From assembly GCF_011067135.1 (NCBI RefSeq), contig NZ_JAAMOW010000003.1:1-64000 (forward strand): 64,000 bases of DNA, written 5' to 3'. Each line of letters opens with the position of its first letter. Position 1 is the first letter of the stretch. The DNA is from Solimonas terrae (GTDB taxonomy: Bacteria; Pseudomonadota; Gammaproteobacteria; Nevskiales; Nevskiaceae). The notes below the pieces were generated by a model. That model was not told the origin of the DNA, made no database searches, and was given only the letters and a program-made list of their open reading frames with translations. Below are positions 42,779 through 52,719 of the stretch, piece after piece. The translations under genes were made by a program, and so were the position numbers.

Positions 42779-44971
42779 GTGAGCGAAACGATCTACAGCT
42801 ACTGCCAGTACTGCATGTGCATGTGCGGCACGAAGATCGTGGTCGATGGCAATCGGGTAGTCGATATCGAGCCCGACCGCGAGAATCCGTTCAGCTGGCG
42901 CGATTTCTGCCGCAAGGGCAAGACCGCCGCGCAGGTCATCGATCATCCGCAGCGGTTGACCCGGCCGATGAAACGGGTCGGCGATCGCTACGTCGAAGCC
43001 AGCTACGAGGAAGCGATCACCGACATTGCCGCGCGCCTGCAACGGATCATCGAGCAGCACGGTGCGGACGCCGTCGGCAGCTACAGCGGCAATCCGCTCG
43101 GCTTCAATTTCGCCGGCACGATGTTCTGGAACGGTCTGCTCGATGCGATCGGCACCGGCAATCGCTACTGGGTCGGCTCTGTCGACCAGAACAATACGCA
43201 CGTCGTGCAGGAGCAGATGTACGGCACCGAGCTGATGGCGCTGATCGGCGATGTCGACGATGCGAAGTGTTTCCTGTTCATCGGCATGGACCCCGCGCAG
43301 AGCAAGTTCGTCTGGATGGAAACCGTGCCGGACGGCTGGAACCGGGTGCTCGAAGCGCAGCGCAAGGGCGCCGAGCTGATCGTCGTCGATCCGCGTCGCT
43401 CGACGACGGCGGAGCGTGCCGACACGCATGTCGCGATCCTGCCGGGCCAGGACTGGGCCTTCCTGCTGGGCTTGCTGCACGTGATCTTCAGCGAACGGCT
43501 GGAATGCACCGATACCGCCGTGCCGCTGTCCGGTGTCGCCGAGATTCGGGCGATGGCGATGTCGGCGCCGCTCGATGACCTGGCCGATCGCTGCGGTGTC
43601 GCGGTCGAGCTGATCCGCGATGTCGCACGCCGTTTCGCGACTGCCGAGCGTGGCATGTGCATCACGCACACCGGCGTTTCGCATACGCCGACCGGGACCA
43701 TCGCCGAATGGCTGGCGGCGGTGCTCAATGCGGTCACCAATCGTCTCGACCAGCCGGGCGGCAAGCGTATCGAACCGGGTTACATCGATCTGATCGCGAT
43801 CTGGTCGAAATTCGCGCCGCCGGGCAAGCACCGCACACGCCTGCGCGACCAGCCGACGGTTGCCGGCTTTCACTCGCTCGCCGAACTGGCCGACGAGATC
43901 ACGGTACCCGGCGCTGGCCAGATCAGGGCAATGCTGATCGCGGCCGGCAATCCGGTCACTTCCGGGCCGGACGGTGATGCGCTCGATCAGGCGCTGTCGC
44001 AGCTGGACCTGCTGGTGTCGATCGACTTCGTGCAGCGCGAAAGCCATCGGCATGCGCACTGGCTGATTCCCGGCACGCACTTTCTCGAGCGAGAGGGCCT
44101 GCACGTGCTGTTCGCCGGCCTGGTCGAGCTGCCGTTTGCGCAATACGCAAGGCGGGCCGTCAAGCCGCCGGACGGCGTCATGGAGGAGTGGCAGTTCTTC
44201 ACCGAGCTGGCGCTGGCGCTGAACCGCAATCTGTTCGGCAAGCCCGGTGTCAACAAGATCATTCGCGCCAGCCGCTGGCTTGCGCGACTCAGCGGCAAGC
44301 CGGGCTGGGCGCTCAATCCGCGCTGGATCGAACGCCTGCTGGTGAAGAGCGGCAAGCGGCTCAAGTACGACGATATCCTCAGGCATCCGCATGGCTGGCT
44401 GTACGGCAAGAAGGAATACGGACATCTCGCGCGCGCCTTGCGCACGCCCGACAAGACCGTGCATTGCGCGCCGCCGCGGTTCCTGTTTGCGCTGCGGCGC
44501 GAACTCACCGAGCACCGCACCCGGACCAGCGCCGCGTTCCCGATGCTGATGGTCAACCGCCGCGTCCGCGAATCGATGAATTCCTGGCTCAACGAGACGC
44601 CGGGATTGTTCGAGCAGCACCGCAGCAATGCGGTCGAAATGCATCCGGACGACGCGGCCGCGCTCGGGCTCGAAAGCGGGCAATGGGCACGCGTCAGCTC
44701 GGCGACCGGCACCGTCGAACTGCCGGTCGTGATCGTTGCCGGTGGGCGGGCCGGTGTCGTGGCGATTCCGCATGGCTGGGGTTCCCGCATCTTCGATCCG
44801 CGGGCAGCAGGCCGGACCCGGACATTCGGCGTCAACCGCAATCTGCTGGTCGACCGACGCGAGCTTGATCCGTTCTCGCAGATTCCGTCGCTCAACGCGA
44901 CGCCGGTACGGGTCGAGGCGCTGGCGGTGCGGCCGCAACACGCCGCGCCGGCAACTTCCGCGGTTCACTGA
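42779..44971 (+). CDS. Molybdopterin oxidoreductase (DMSO-reductase family) with adjacent ferredoxin and reductase
   Basis: 730 residues with a GTG start at 42779, behind GAGGAGG. The [4Fe-4S] site is C9-x2-C12-x3-C16-x27-C44, with an extra Cys14. Molybdopterin domains follow (IVVDPRRSTTAERADTH), and the C-terminal part has ESMNSWLNET and IPHGWGSRIFD, the same subfamily signatures as the enzyme at 27847. The likely metal-ligand region (VGSVDQNNTHVV) has no cysteine or selenocysteine. No twin-arginine signal, so cytoplasmic. It is followed by a di-cluster ferredoxin and an NADPH-ferredoxin reductase, suggesting a three-part NAD(P)H-linked redox system. The substrate is unknown. Confidence 0.9.
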   Translation: MSETIYSYCQYCMCMCGTKIVVDGNRVVDIEPDRENPFSWRDFCRKGKTAAQVIDHPQRLTRPMKRVGDRYVEASYEEAITDIAARLQRIIEQHGADAVGSYSGNPLGFNFAGTMFWNGLLDAIGTGNRYWVGSVDQNNTHVVQEQMYGTELMALIGDVDDAKCFLFIGMDPAQSKFVWMETVPDGWNRVLEAQRKGAELIVVDPRRSTTAERADTHVAILPGQDWAFLLGLLHVIFSERLECTDTAVPLSGVAEIRAMAMSAPLDDLADRCGVAVELIRDVARRFATAERGMCITHTGVSHTPTGTIAEWLAAVLNAVTNRLDQPGGKRIEPGYIDLIAIWSKFAPPGKHRTRLRDQPTVAGFHSLAELADEITVPGAGQIRAMLIAAGNPVTSGPDGDALDQALSQLDLLVSIDFVQRESHRHAHWLIPGTHFLEREGLHVLFAGLVELPFAQYARRAVKPPDGVMEEWQFFTELALALNRNLFGKPGVNKIIRASRWLARLSGKPGWALNPRWIERLLVKSGKRLKYDDILRHPHGWLYGKKEYGHLARALRTPDKTVHCAPPRFLFALRRELTEHRTRTSAAFPMLMVNRRVRESMNSWLNETPGLFEQHRSNAVEMHPDDAAALGLESGQWARVSSATGTVELPVVIVAGGRAGVVAIPHGWGSRIFDPRAAGRTRTFGVNRNLLVDRRELDPFSQIPSLNATPVRVEALAVRPQHAAPATSAVH

Positions 44972-44994
44972 GCGACAAGGCGGACGCATCGAAA

Positions 44995-45264
44995 ATGGCC
45001 TACGTGATTCTCGGCACCTGCATCAACGACGCCGCCTGCGTCGACGTCTGTCCGGTCGCTTGCATTCACCCGGCGCCGGCCGAAGCGGGGTTCGCGACCG
45101 CCGACATGCTGTATATCGATCCGCAGATCTGCATCGACTGCAACGCCTGCGCGGAAGCCTGTCCGATCAATGCCATCGTGCGCGAGCAGGACTTGACACC
45201 GAAGCTGCTGCGCTACAAGACGCTGAACGCGGAAATGGCCCTGGCGCGGAGCAAGGTCGCATGA
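44995..45264 (+). CDS. Di-cluster (7Fe/8Fe-type) ferredoxin
   Basis: 89 residues. The first cysteine set is C9-x5-C15-x3-C19-P-x2-C23 (CINDAACVDVCPVAC), the second is the regular CIDCNACAEACP. The wider spacing of the first set, lacking the compact CxxC, recalls seven-iron ferredoxins (FdxA/FdI), where one cluster is [3Fe-4S]. The 3' end overlaps the reductase ATG by 4 nt and the gene follows the molybdoenzyme by 23 nt. It most likely shuttles electrons between the molybdoenzyme and the downstream flavoprotein, though actinobacterial relatives also serve P450s. Confidence 0.92.
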   Translation: MAYVILGTCINDAACVDVCPVACIHPAPAEAGFATADMLYIDPQICIDCNACAEACPINAIVREQDLTPKLLRYKTLNAEMALARSKVA

Positions 45265-46646
45265 GCGTGCCGAACCAGGCCGCGGCGCTGCGCGTTGCCA
45301 TCGTCGGTGCCGGTCCGTCCGGCCTGTATGCCGCGGTCGAGCTTCTGCGTCGCGACGCGCGGGCGACGGTGGAACTGTACGACCGCCAGCCGTGCTTCGG
45401 CGGACTCGTGCGCTCCGGTGTCTCGCCGGATCATGCCGAGCGTCGTCGGGTCTCCGCGTTCTACGAACGCCTGGCGCTGGCGTCCGGACGCTTCCGCTTT
45501 CACGGCAATGTCGAAATCGGCGAGCGGATTTCGCACGCCGACCTGTGCCACCACCATGACGCCGTGATCTACGCCAGCGGCCTGTCGGCCGACCGCTCGC
45601 TGGGCATCGCCGGCGAGGATCTGCCGGGCAGTCACGCCGCCAGCGACTTCGTCGCCTGGTACAACGGGCATCCTGATCATGCGCAGCGACACTACGACTT
45701 CGACCACGAACGCGCCGTCGTGGTCGGCAATGGCAATGTCGCGCTCGATGTCGCGCGCATGCTGCTGCTTGGCGCGGCGCGGTTGCGACACACCGACATC
45801 GCCGAGCACGCGCTGCAGGCGCTGGCCGGCAGCCGGATTCGCGAAGTCGTGATCCTCGGTCGCCGCGGTCCGGCGCAGGCGTCGTTCACGGCGCCGGAAC
45901 TGCTCGAGCTGATCGAGCAGGACGAATTCGAGGTCGTCATCGAGAACGACAATTCCTTTCAGCATCCGGCCGAAGCAGACCCCGGCATTGCACTGCGCCT
46001 GCGCCTGTTCGAGGAAATCCGGCGGCGTCCCGGCAGCGCCGGCGCGCGCCGTCTGGTCCTGCGGTTTCTCGCGACACCGCTGGAGATCGTCGGCGGCGAG
46101 CGCGTCACGGCGATTCGCGTCGCCGACAACGAACTCGTGGCGCACGCCGACGGCGCGCTGCGCGCCAGGGCCGGCACTTCGACGCACGTGATCGACGCCG
46201 GGCTCGTGTTCCGCTCCGTCGGCTATCGCGGGCGCCCGCCCGCAGGTTTGCCGTTCGATGCGGCGACCGGCGTCGTGCCGAATCGCGCCGGGCGCGTGTT
46301 CGATCCGCGCGGCGGCGATCAATACCGTGGCGTCTATGTCGCCGGCTGGTTGAAGCGCGGGCCGCGCGGCGTGATCGGCAGCAACAAGCCGTGTTCGCGC
46401 GAAACCGTCGATGCCCTGTTGCAGGACGCCGCAGCCGGGAAGCTCGAATGCGTGGCGGATCGCGATGCGCTCGATGCGCTGCTCGCCGAATGCGGCGCGG
46501 ATCGCGTCGACTACAAGGGCTGGAAGGCGATCGACGAACAGGAGCGGCTGAACGGACTGGCCTGCGGTCGTCCGCGCGTGAAGCTGGTCGAGATGACCGA
46601 TCTGCTCGCCGCGGCGCGCGCGCCGGCAAGACGTCGTGCCGCGTGA
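45261..46646 (+). CDS. NADPH-ferredoxin reductase, adrenodoxin-reductase/FprA type
   Basis: 461 residues from the ATG 45261. FAD motif VAIVGAGPSGLYAAVELL at the N terminus, then a second nucleotide-binding motif VVVGNGNVALDVARMLL and LGRRGPAQASFTAPEL, hallmarks of the adrenodoxin-reductase/FprA branch. The C-terminal YVAGWLKRGPRGVIGSNK is also family-typical. It passes electrons from NADPH to ferredoxin. It is the only ferredoxin reductase in the window, so besides serving the molybdoenzyme it may supply the P450s and three Rieske oxygenases. Confidence 0.92.
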   Translation: MSVPNQAAALRVAIVGAGPSGLYAAVELLRRDARATVELYDRQPCFGGLVRSGVSPDHAERRRVSAFYERLALASGRFRFHGNVEIGERISHADLCHHHDAVIYASGLSADRSLGIAGEDLPGSHAASDFVAWYNGHPDHAQRHYDFDHERAVVVGNGNVALDVARMLLLGAARLRHTDIAEHALQALAGSRIREVVILGRRGPAQASFTAPELLELIEQDEFEVVIENDNSFQHPAEADPGIALRLRLFEEIRRRPGSAGARRLVLRFLATPLEIVGGERVTAIRVADNELVAHADGALRARAGTSTHVIDAGLVFRSVGYRGRPPAGLPFDAATGVVPNRAGRVFDPRGGDQYRGVYVAGWLKRGPRGVIGSNKPCSRETVDALLQDAAAGKLECVADRDALDALLAECGADRVDYKGWKAIDEQERLNGLACGRPRVKLVEMTDLLAAARAPARRRAA

Positions 46647-46758
46647 CGGATTGGCCGGCGCGGCCATTCGTCGGCGAGCCGGAAACATCGGGTATCAACG
46701 GGTGCCGTGGTCATGGTGACCGCCGCGAATCTGAACACTGGAGCGAGGAGAACGAATC

Positions 46759-47589
46759 ATGAGTGGTGGACTGGAACTGGACACGGGCGCCGGAAAGGCG
46801 AAATTCATCGTGCTGGGCGCGATCGCGCTGGCTTTCGGCGTCGTCGGCTACCTGGTCGCCGGCCATGGCGCCAAGGCCCAGGCCGCGCCGAAGGTGGTTG
46901 CGACGGTGGCCGCAGCGCCCACCGCGACGCCTGCGTCGGCGCCGACTTCCGTCGCGGCGCCTGATCCGCTTGCGGCCGATGCGGGCTCGTCTGCGCAGCG
47001 TGCCGACACGTCGGCGGCCGACGCCGGCCTCGCGGCGACTGAAACCACGGCCGCGCCCGCGGCCATGACCGCGACGTCGGAGCCCGCGAGCGACGTGGCA
47101 CCGTCTCCTGCGCCGAGTTCGCAGGCTGCGGTGAGCGACGTCGACGCCGATCAGCTGTTCGCGGCCGGTGCCGACACGCCGGCGGCGGCTCGCGAGGTGT
47201 CGAGTGCTGCAGCCCCGCATTCCACTCCGCGCCTTGCCGTCAGGGCACCGGCGCCGCCGGCGCTCGACGCGCTGCACGCCTGGTGGGCGGACGCCTCGAC
47301 GCATGACTTCAATGTGCAGTACGTCGGGCAGGCAGCCGGCACCGATGCGCTGGTGTTCCGTTTCTCGAAGAACATTGCCGATTCGGCTGCGGCCGCGCAG
47401 CACATCAGCGTCATGTCGGACAGCGGTGCGGCAGTCGGCGGTACCTGGAAAGCCGGCAGCAATCCGTACGTGCTGGTCTATGAAGGCGTGGCGCCGGGCC
47501 GCTATCTCGTGCGCATCGACCCGCAGCTGGCGAGTGCCGGTGGCAAGCGACTGGGCGAGCCGCTGCAGGGCGCGGTCTACGTGCAGTAG
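46759..47589 (+). CDS. Membrane-anchored Ala/Pro-rich protein with C-terminal Ig-like domain
   Basis: 276 residues, function not recognised. Residues of about 13-36 form one hydrophobic segment (KFIVLGAIALAFGVVGYLVA), probably a signal anchor. Residues of about 40-165 are a low-complexity Ala/Thr/Pro/Ser linker. The last 100 residues resemble a small beta-sandwich (VFRFSKNIADS, then GRYLVRIDPQLASAGGKRLG), similar in pattern to SbsA-type Ig-like Big_5 modules. It would sit in the periplasm tethered to the inner membrane. It lies 112 nt after the reductase gene and its role in catabolism, if any, is not evident. GAGGAG precedes the ATG. Confidence 0.75.
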   Translation: MSGGLELDTGAGKAKFIVLGAIALAFGVVGYLVAGHGAKAQAAPKVVATVAAAPTATPASAPTSVAAPDPLAADAGSSAQRADTSAADAGLAATETTAAPAAMTATSEPASDVAPSPAPSSQAAVSDVDADQLFAAGADTPAAAREVSSAAAPHSTPRLAVRAPAPPALDALHAWWADASTHDFNVQYVGQAAGTDALVFRFSKNIADSAAAAQHISVMSDSGAAVGGTWKAGSNPYVLVYEGVAPGRYLVRIDPQLASAGGKRLGEPLQGAVYVQ

Positions 47590-47594
47590 GAAAA

Positions 47595-47625
47595 AGCCGC
47601 CAGCCACATGACGTGGCTGGCGGCT
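47595..47625 (-). terminator. Rho-independent terminator of the six-gene reverse operon
   Basis: A perfect 13-bp stem (47595-47607 with 47613-47625) closes a 5-nt loop. On the minus strand the hairpin is followed immediately by TTTTT (47595-47591), giving a textbook intrinsic terminator for the leftward operon ending at 47648. On the plus strand it could also stop read-through from the gene ending at 47589, although no T-run follows there. Confidence 0.85.
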
Positions 47626-47647
47626 CGGCTGCAGCCGGTTCGTGGCG

Positions 47648-48430
47648 TCAGCGCGGCGCCATGCGGATCGAACCGTCGAGGCGCACCACCTCGCCGTTGA
47701 AATAGCCATTGCGGCACATCTCCAGCGCCAGCGACGCAAACTCCGGCGGATTGCCGAGGCGCCTGGGGAACGGTACCGAAGCGGCGAGCGCCGCCTTGAC
47801 GTTGTCGGGCGCCGCGTTCATCAGCGGTGTCGCGAAGATGCCGGGCAGGATGGTGTTGATGCGCACGCCTTCGCTGGACAGGTCGCGTGCGATCGTCAGC
47901 GTCATGCCGGCGATGCCGGCTTTCGATGCGGAGTAGGCCGCCTGACCGATCTGGCCGTCCTGCGCGGCGACCGAACCGGTGTTGATGATCACGCCGCGTT
48001 CGCCGTCGTCGAGGCCCGGCAGGCTCAGCATGCCGGCCGCCGACTTGGCGATGCAGCGGAAGGTGCCGACGAGGTTGATCTGGATGATCCTGTCGAAGGC
48101 GTCGAGCGGGAAGTGCTTGATCTCGCCGCTGTCCTTGCTGCGTGACGCGGTCTTGATCGCGTTGCCGATGCCGGCGCAGTTGACGAGGATGCGTTCCTGG
48201 CCGATCGCGGCACGCGACCTGGCGAACGCGGCGTCGACATCCGCGTCCGAGGTGACGTTGACCTTGCAGAACACGCCGCCCAGTTCGCGGGCGATGGCTT
48301 CGCCCTTTTCCTCGTTGAGATCGAACAGCGCGACCTTGACGCCCTGCGCGGCCAGCGCGCGTGCGGTGGCTTCGCCGAGGCCGGAAGCGCCACCGGTGAT
48401 GACGGCGGAAACGGATGCGTCGAGCTTCAT
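47648..48430 (-). CDS. HSD10-like 3-hydroxyacyl-CoA dehydrogenase (SDR)
   Basis: 260 residues. Cofactor loop TGGASGLG (12-19), NCAGIG (84-89) and catalytic Ser153, Tyr166, Lys170 (AAYSASKAGIAG). The internal stretch with KHFPLDAFDRIIQINLVGTF and the C-terminal YFNGEVVRLDGSIRMAPR are typical of type-2 3-hydroxyacyl-CoA dehydrogenases/17beta-HSD10. It oxidises L-3-hydroxyacyl-CoA to 3-ketoacyl-CoA with NAD, directly before the thiolase encoded 24 nt upstream. Last gene of the operon, ahead of the terminator. Confidence 0.93.
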   Translation of the reverse strand: MKLDASVSAVITGGASGLGEATARALAAQGVKVALFDLNEEKGEAIARELGGVFCKVNVTSDADVDAAFARSRAAIGQERILVNCAGIGNAIKTASRSKDSGEIKHFPLDAFDRIIQINLVGTFRCIAKSAAGMLSLPGLDDGERGVIINTGSVAAQDGQIGQAAYSASKAGIAGMTLTIARDLSSEGVRINTILPGIFATPLMNAAPDNVKAALAASVPFPRRLGNPPEFASLALEMCRNGYFNGEVVRLDGSIRMAPR

Positions 48431-48454
48431 GGTGTGTATTCCTCGATTGATGGA

Positions 48455-49636
<1,182 letters not shown>

Positions 49637-49674
49637 GGGGAACTCCGGTCATGAGGAGGTGGCTTGGGGGTCGG

Positions 49675-50457
49675 TCAGAGAGTGTTGCAGAGGTGGCCGC
49701 CATCGACGACGATCTCGGCGCCGCTGATGTAGGCGCCGGCACCGGACGCGAGCAGCAGCAGCGGCCCATCGAGTTCGTGCTGTTCGCCGAAACGCTGTGC
49801 GGGTACGCGCGCGCGCAGCCGCTGGCCCGCCTCGCTGGCGAGAAAGTCGCGGTTGAGATCGGTCGCCACGTAACCCGGCGCGATCGCATTGACGCGAATG
49901 CCGAAGCGCGCGAATTCCAGTGCCAGCACCTTGGTCAGATGCTTGAGGCCTGCCTTCGACACGGTGTAGGGCACGACGCCCGGCGAGACGCGGCTGGCGT
50001 AGATCGAGCTGATGTTGACGATGTTGCCGGGCTGTCCGGCCGCCACCAGCCGTTTCGCCGCTTCCTGCGCGACGATCCAGGCGCCGCGCAGATTGGTGTC
50101 CATCACCGCGTTCCAGTCGTCGTCGCCGTATTCGAGCACACGCCTGGTCGCGGTGACGCCGGCGTTGTTGACGATGATGTCGATCGTGCCGAGCTGCGCC
50201 GCCGCGGCGTCGAGTGCAGCCTCGATGCTCGGGCGTGCGGCGACGTCCATGCCGACCGCGACGGCGCGACCACCGCTGTCGCGGATTTCGGCAACGAGCT
50301 CGGCGAGCTTGTCGGCGCGTCGTGCGGCGACGGCGACCGCGGCGCCGGCCCTGGCCAGCGTCAGCGCGAAGTGACGGCCAAGACCGCCGGACGCACCGGT
50401 GACCAGCGCCGCATGGCCGGACAGATCGAACAGGCGGTCGGCAAAGTGTGCCTGCAT
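49675..50457 (-). CDS. Short-chain dehydrogenase/reductase
   Basis: 260 residues. Cofactor loop TGASGGLG (20-27) with Arg46-Arg47 after beta-2, suggesting NADP preference; VNNAG (96-100); catalytic Ser151, Tyr164, Lys168 (VPYTVSKAGLKH). It lies between the ACAD10/11-like dehydrogenase and the thiolase. In the levulinate (lva) pathway an SDR (LvaD) accompanies the kinase and ACAD and interconverts the 4-keto and 4-hydroxy acyl-CoA; a like role is possible here. FabG-type oxidation is the alternative. Confidence 0.9.
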   Translation of the reverse strand: MQAHFADRLFDLSGHAALVTGASGGLGRHFALTLARAGAAVAVAARRADKLAELVAEIRDSGGRAVAVGMDVAARPSIEAALDAAAAQLGTIDIIVNNAGVTATRRVLEYGDDDWNAVMDTNLRGAWIVAQEAAKRLVAAGQPGNIVNISSIYASRVSPGVVPYTVSKAGLKHLTKVLALEFARFGIRVNAIAPGYVATDLNRDFLASEAGQRLRARVPAQRFGEQHELDGPLLLLASGAGAYISGAEIVVDGGHLCNTL

Positions 50458-50461
50458 GGCC

Positions 50462-51625
50462 TTAGTGCTTCTCGCTCAGAATCTTCCGGGCGATGCTCCA
50501 GCGGTGCACTTCGCTGGGGCCGTCGTAGATGCGGAACGCCCGCATGTCGCGGAAGATGCGCATGACCACGGTTTCCGAGGTCACACCCTGACCGCCGAGC
50601 ATCTGCACGCAGCGATCGACGACGCGCCAGACTGCTTCGGAGACGAAGACCTTGCTGACGCTCGATTCGAAGTTGCCGCGGCTGCCCTGATCGAGTGCCC
50701 AGGCCGTGTGCCAGATCGACAGGCGCGAGGTGTGCAGGTCGAGTTCGTTGTCGGCGAGCATGAAGCCGACGCCTTCGTGTTCGCCCAGCGGCTTGCCGAA
50801 GGCCTGACGCCTGCGTACATAGGCCAGGGCCACATCGTTGGCGCGCCGCGCCTGGCCGAGCCAGCGCATGCAGTGCGTCAGGCGCGCCGGCGCCAGGCGC
50901 ACCTGGGCATAACGAAAGCCCTTGCCGATTTCGCCGAGCACATCGTTCGCCGGCACACGCAGCCGGTCGAAATGCAGTACGCCGTGTCCGCCGGTGAAGC
51001 AGGCGTCCAGCGAATCCATCAGGCGTTCGAGGCGGATGCCCGGCTGGTCCATGTCGGCGAGGAACATCGTCGCCGAACCGTCTTCCATCTTCGCCATGAT
51101 GATCGCGAAGCGCGCACCCTCGGCGCCGGTGATGAACCACTTGGTGCCACTGATCAGGTAGTCGTCGCCGTCTTTCACCGCCATGGTCTGCAGCATCGCC
51201 GGATCGGCGCCGGCACCCGGTGCCGGTTCGGTCATCGCAAAGCAGGAGCGCGTGTGGCCGGCGACCAGCGGCTGCAACCAACGCGCTTTCTGTGCCTCGG
51301 TCGCGACCGCTTCCATCAGATGGATGTTGCCTTCGTCCGGTGCATGAATGTTCAGCGCCACCGGACCGAGCGGTGAGTAGCCGGCTTCCTCGAAGACGAT
51401 GGCCTTCTCGACGTGACTGAGGCCCATGCCGCCGAGTTCGGGCGATGCGTGCGGCGTCAGCAGGCCGGCGCGTCGCGCGCGTGCAACGAGTTCGTCGCGC
51501 AGTTCCTCGGCGGGGCCGTGCGCGCCTTGACGCGCGTCGTTCTCCAGCGGAATCACCTGCTCGGCGATGAAGGCGCGCGTGCGCTGCTGCAGGTCGACGA
51601 GCTTCGGAGAAAGCGAGAAATCCAT
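50462..51625 (-). CDS. Acyl-CoA dehydrogenase, ACAD10/ACAD11-like
   Basis: 387 residues, ATG at 51625. FAD motif FAMTEPAPGAGADPAMLQT, GTKWFITGAEGARF, and C-terminal FRIYDGPSEVHRWSIARKIL. The YDGP-S/D-EVH pattern, with Asp in place of the usual catalytic Glu, is the signature of the ACAD10/ACAD11 branch, whose eukaryotic members are fused to an APH kinase. Here the kinase is the separate gene immediately upstream (14 nt). Such pairs handle phosphorylated 4-hydroxyacyl-CoA intermediates. The substrate in this organism is inferred only. Confidence 0.9.
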   Translation of the reverse strand: MDFSLSPKLVDLQQRTRAFIAEQVIPLENDARQGAHGPAEELRDELVARARRAGLLTPHASPELGGMGLSHVEKAIVFEEAGYSPLGPVALNIHAPDEGNIHLMEAVATEAQKARWLQPLVAGHTRSCFAMTEPAPGAGADPAMLQTMAVKDGDDYLISGTKWFITGAEGARFAIIMAKMEDGSATMFLADMDQPGIRLERLMDSLDACFTGGHGVLHFDRLRVPANDVLGEIGKGFRYAQVRLAPARLTHCMRWLGQARRANDVALAYVRRRQAFGKPLGEHEGVGFMLADNELDLHTSRLSIWHTAWALDQGSRGNFESSVSKVFVSEAVWRVVDRCVQMLGGQGVTSETVVMRIFRDMRAFRIYDGPSEVHRWSIARKILSEKH

Positions 51626-51639
51626 ACGATCGGAACCGG

Positions 51640-52719
51640 TCAGAAGAAGCGGTCGGCGGCGACATCGAGCGCCAGACCCATCAGGTCTTCGGCGATGCGC
51701 GCGAATTGTTCGTAGCGTGGGTCGGATGTCGCACCCGAGCGGAAGCGCAGATGCAGCTGCTGCAGGATCACGGCGGTCTTGAACATCGCCAGCACGCGGT
51801 GGAAACGGAAGTCCGAAACATCGAAGCCGGTGGCGCTGGCGTAGGCGTCGACGACCTCGCGGCGCGACAGGAAGCCCGGCTGGGCGGTCGGCATCTGCTG
51901 CAGCGCATGCATCACCGGCGGATCATCGGCCTGCGTCCACCACGACAGCAGTGCGGCAAGATCGAACAGGCCGTCGCCGCGCGTACCCTGATCCCAGTCG
52001 ACCACCGCGACCGGAGCCAGCGTGTCGGGGGCGAGCAGGATGTTGTCGAGCTTGTAGTCGTTGTGCAGCAGGACGATGTTTTTGTCGGGCACCACGTTGG
52101 CGCGCATCCAGCGGCCGAGTTCGGTGATCAGCGCGTCGGTGCGGGTACGTCCCCAGTCCGCGGTCGCCAGCGTCGCGCGCTTGATCCAGCCTTCGACCGC
52201 GCGATGGAGAAAACCGTGCGGCTTGCCGAGATCGCCGAGGCCGACGGATTCGGGATCGATGCGATGCAGCCGTGCCAGCACTTCGACCATCATGTTGCTG
52301 AGCTGAAGCCCGATGTCGGCTTTTCCGGCAAAGGCCGCAGGCAGTTCGTCGCGCACCGACAGGCCGCGCCGGAATTCGCTGATCTGGAACGGCGCGCCGA
52401 GCACGCTCGCGTCCTGGCACAGATGCAAGGCGCGCGGCGCCAGCGGAAACTGCGGGCCGATGTGCGAGAGGATCTTCGCTTCGCGTGCCATGTCGTAGGC
52501 ACCCGGCGGCAGCGGCCCCATCGGCGGGCGGCGCAGCACGGCCTCGTGACCGTCGATCATCACCAGATAGTTGAGATTGGCGAAGCCGCCGGCGAACTGC
52601 CGCGGCGCCGGTTCGATCGCGAGCTGCAGGCCGTGAGTGGCCAGATAGTCGCGCAGCCGCGGCCAGTCCTGCACGACCGTGTCGGTGGCACTGCGCAACT
52701 GGATCGTCGCCGTGTCCAT
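51640..52719 (-). CDS. APH-fold phosphotransferase, ACAD10/11 kinase-domain-like (LvaA-like)
   Basis: 359 residues from the ATG 52719, which overlaps the stop of the preceding gene by one base (TGATG). The nucleotide region (FAGGFANLNYLVMI, then AVLRRPPMGPLPPGAYDM) and the catalytic loop LLHNDYKLDNILL with VVDWDQGTRGDGLFDLA match the APH kinase domain found at the N terminus of ACAD10/11 and in LvaA. These phosphorylate the 4-hydroxyl of acyl-CoAs so that it can be eliminated. Its immediate neighbour is the matching ACAD, which strongly supports this role over aminoglycoside or choline phosphorylation. Confidence 0.88.
   Translation of the reverse strand: MDTATIQLRSATDTVVQDWPRLRDYLATHGLQLAIEPAPRQFAGGFANLNYLVMIDGHEAVLRRPPMGPLPPGAYDMAREAKILSHIGPQFPLAPRALHLCQDASVLGAPFQISEFRRGLSVRDELPAAFAGKADIGLQLSNMMVEVLARLHRIDPESVGLGDLGKPHGFLHRAVEGWIKRATLATADWGRTRTDALITELGRWMRANVVPDKNIVLLHNDYKLDNILLAPDTLAPVAVVDWDQGTRGDGLFDLAALLSWWTQADDPPVMHALQQMPTAQPGFLSRREVVDAYASATGFDVSDFRFHRVLAMFKTAVILQQLHLRFRSGATSDPRYEQFARIAEDLMGLALDVAADRFF

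Noticed and set aside
46920-47220. Ala/Pro/Thr repeat region in the membrane-anchored protein as a tandem repeat or CRISPR-like array
   Set aside because: It is low-complexity coding sequence without a fixed repeat unit or spacers. No CRISPR, IS element, integrase or tRNA-linked attachment site was seen anywhere in the window.
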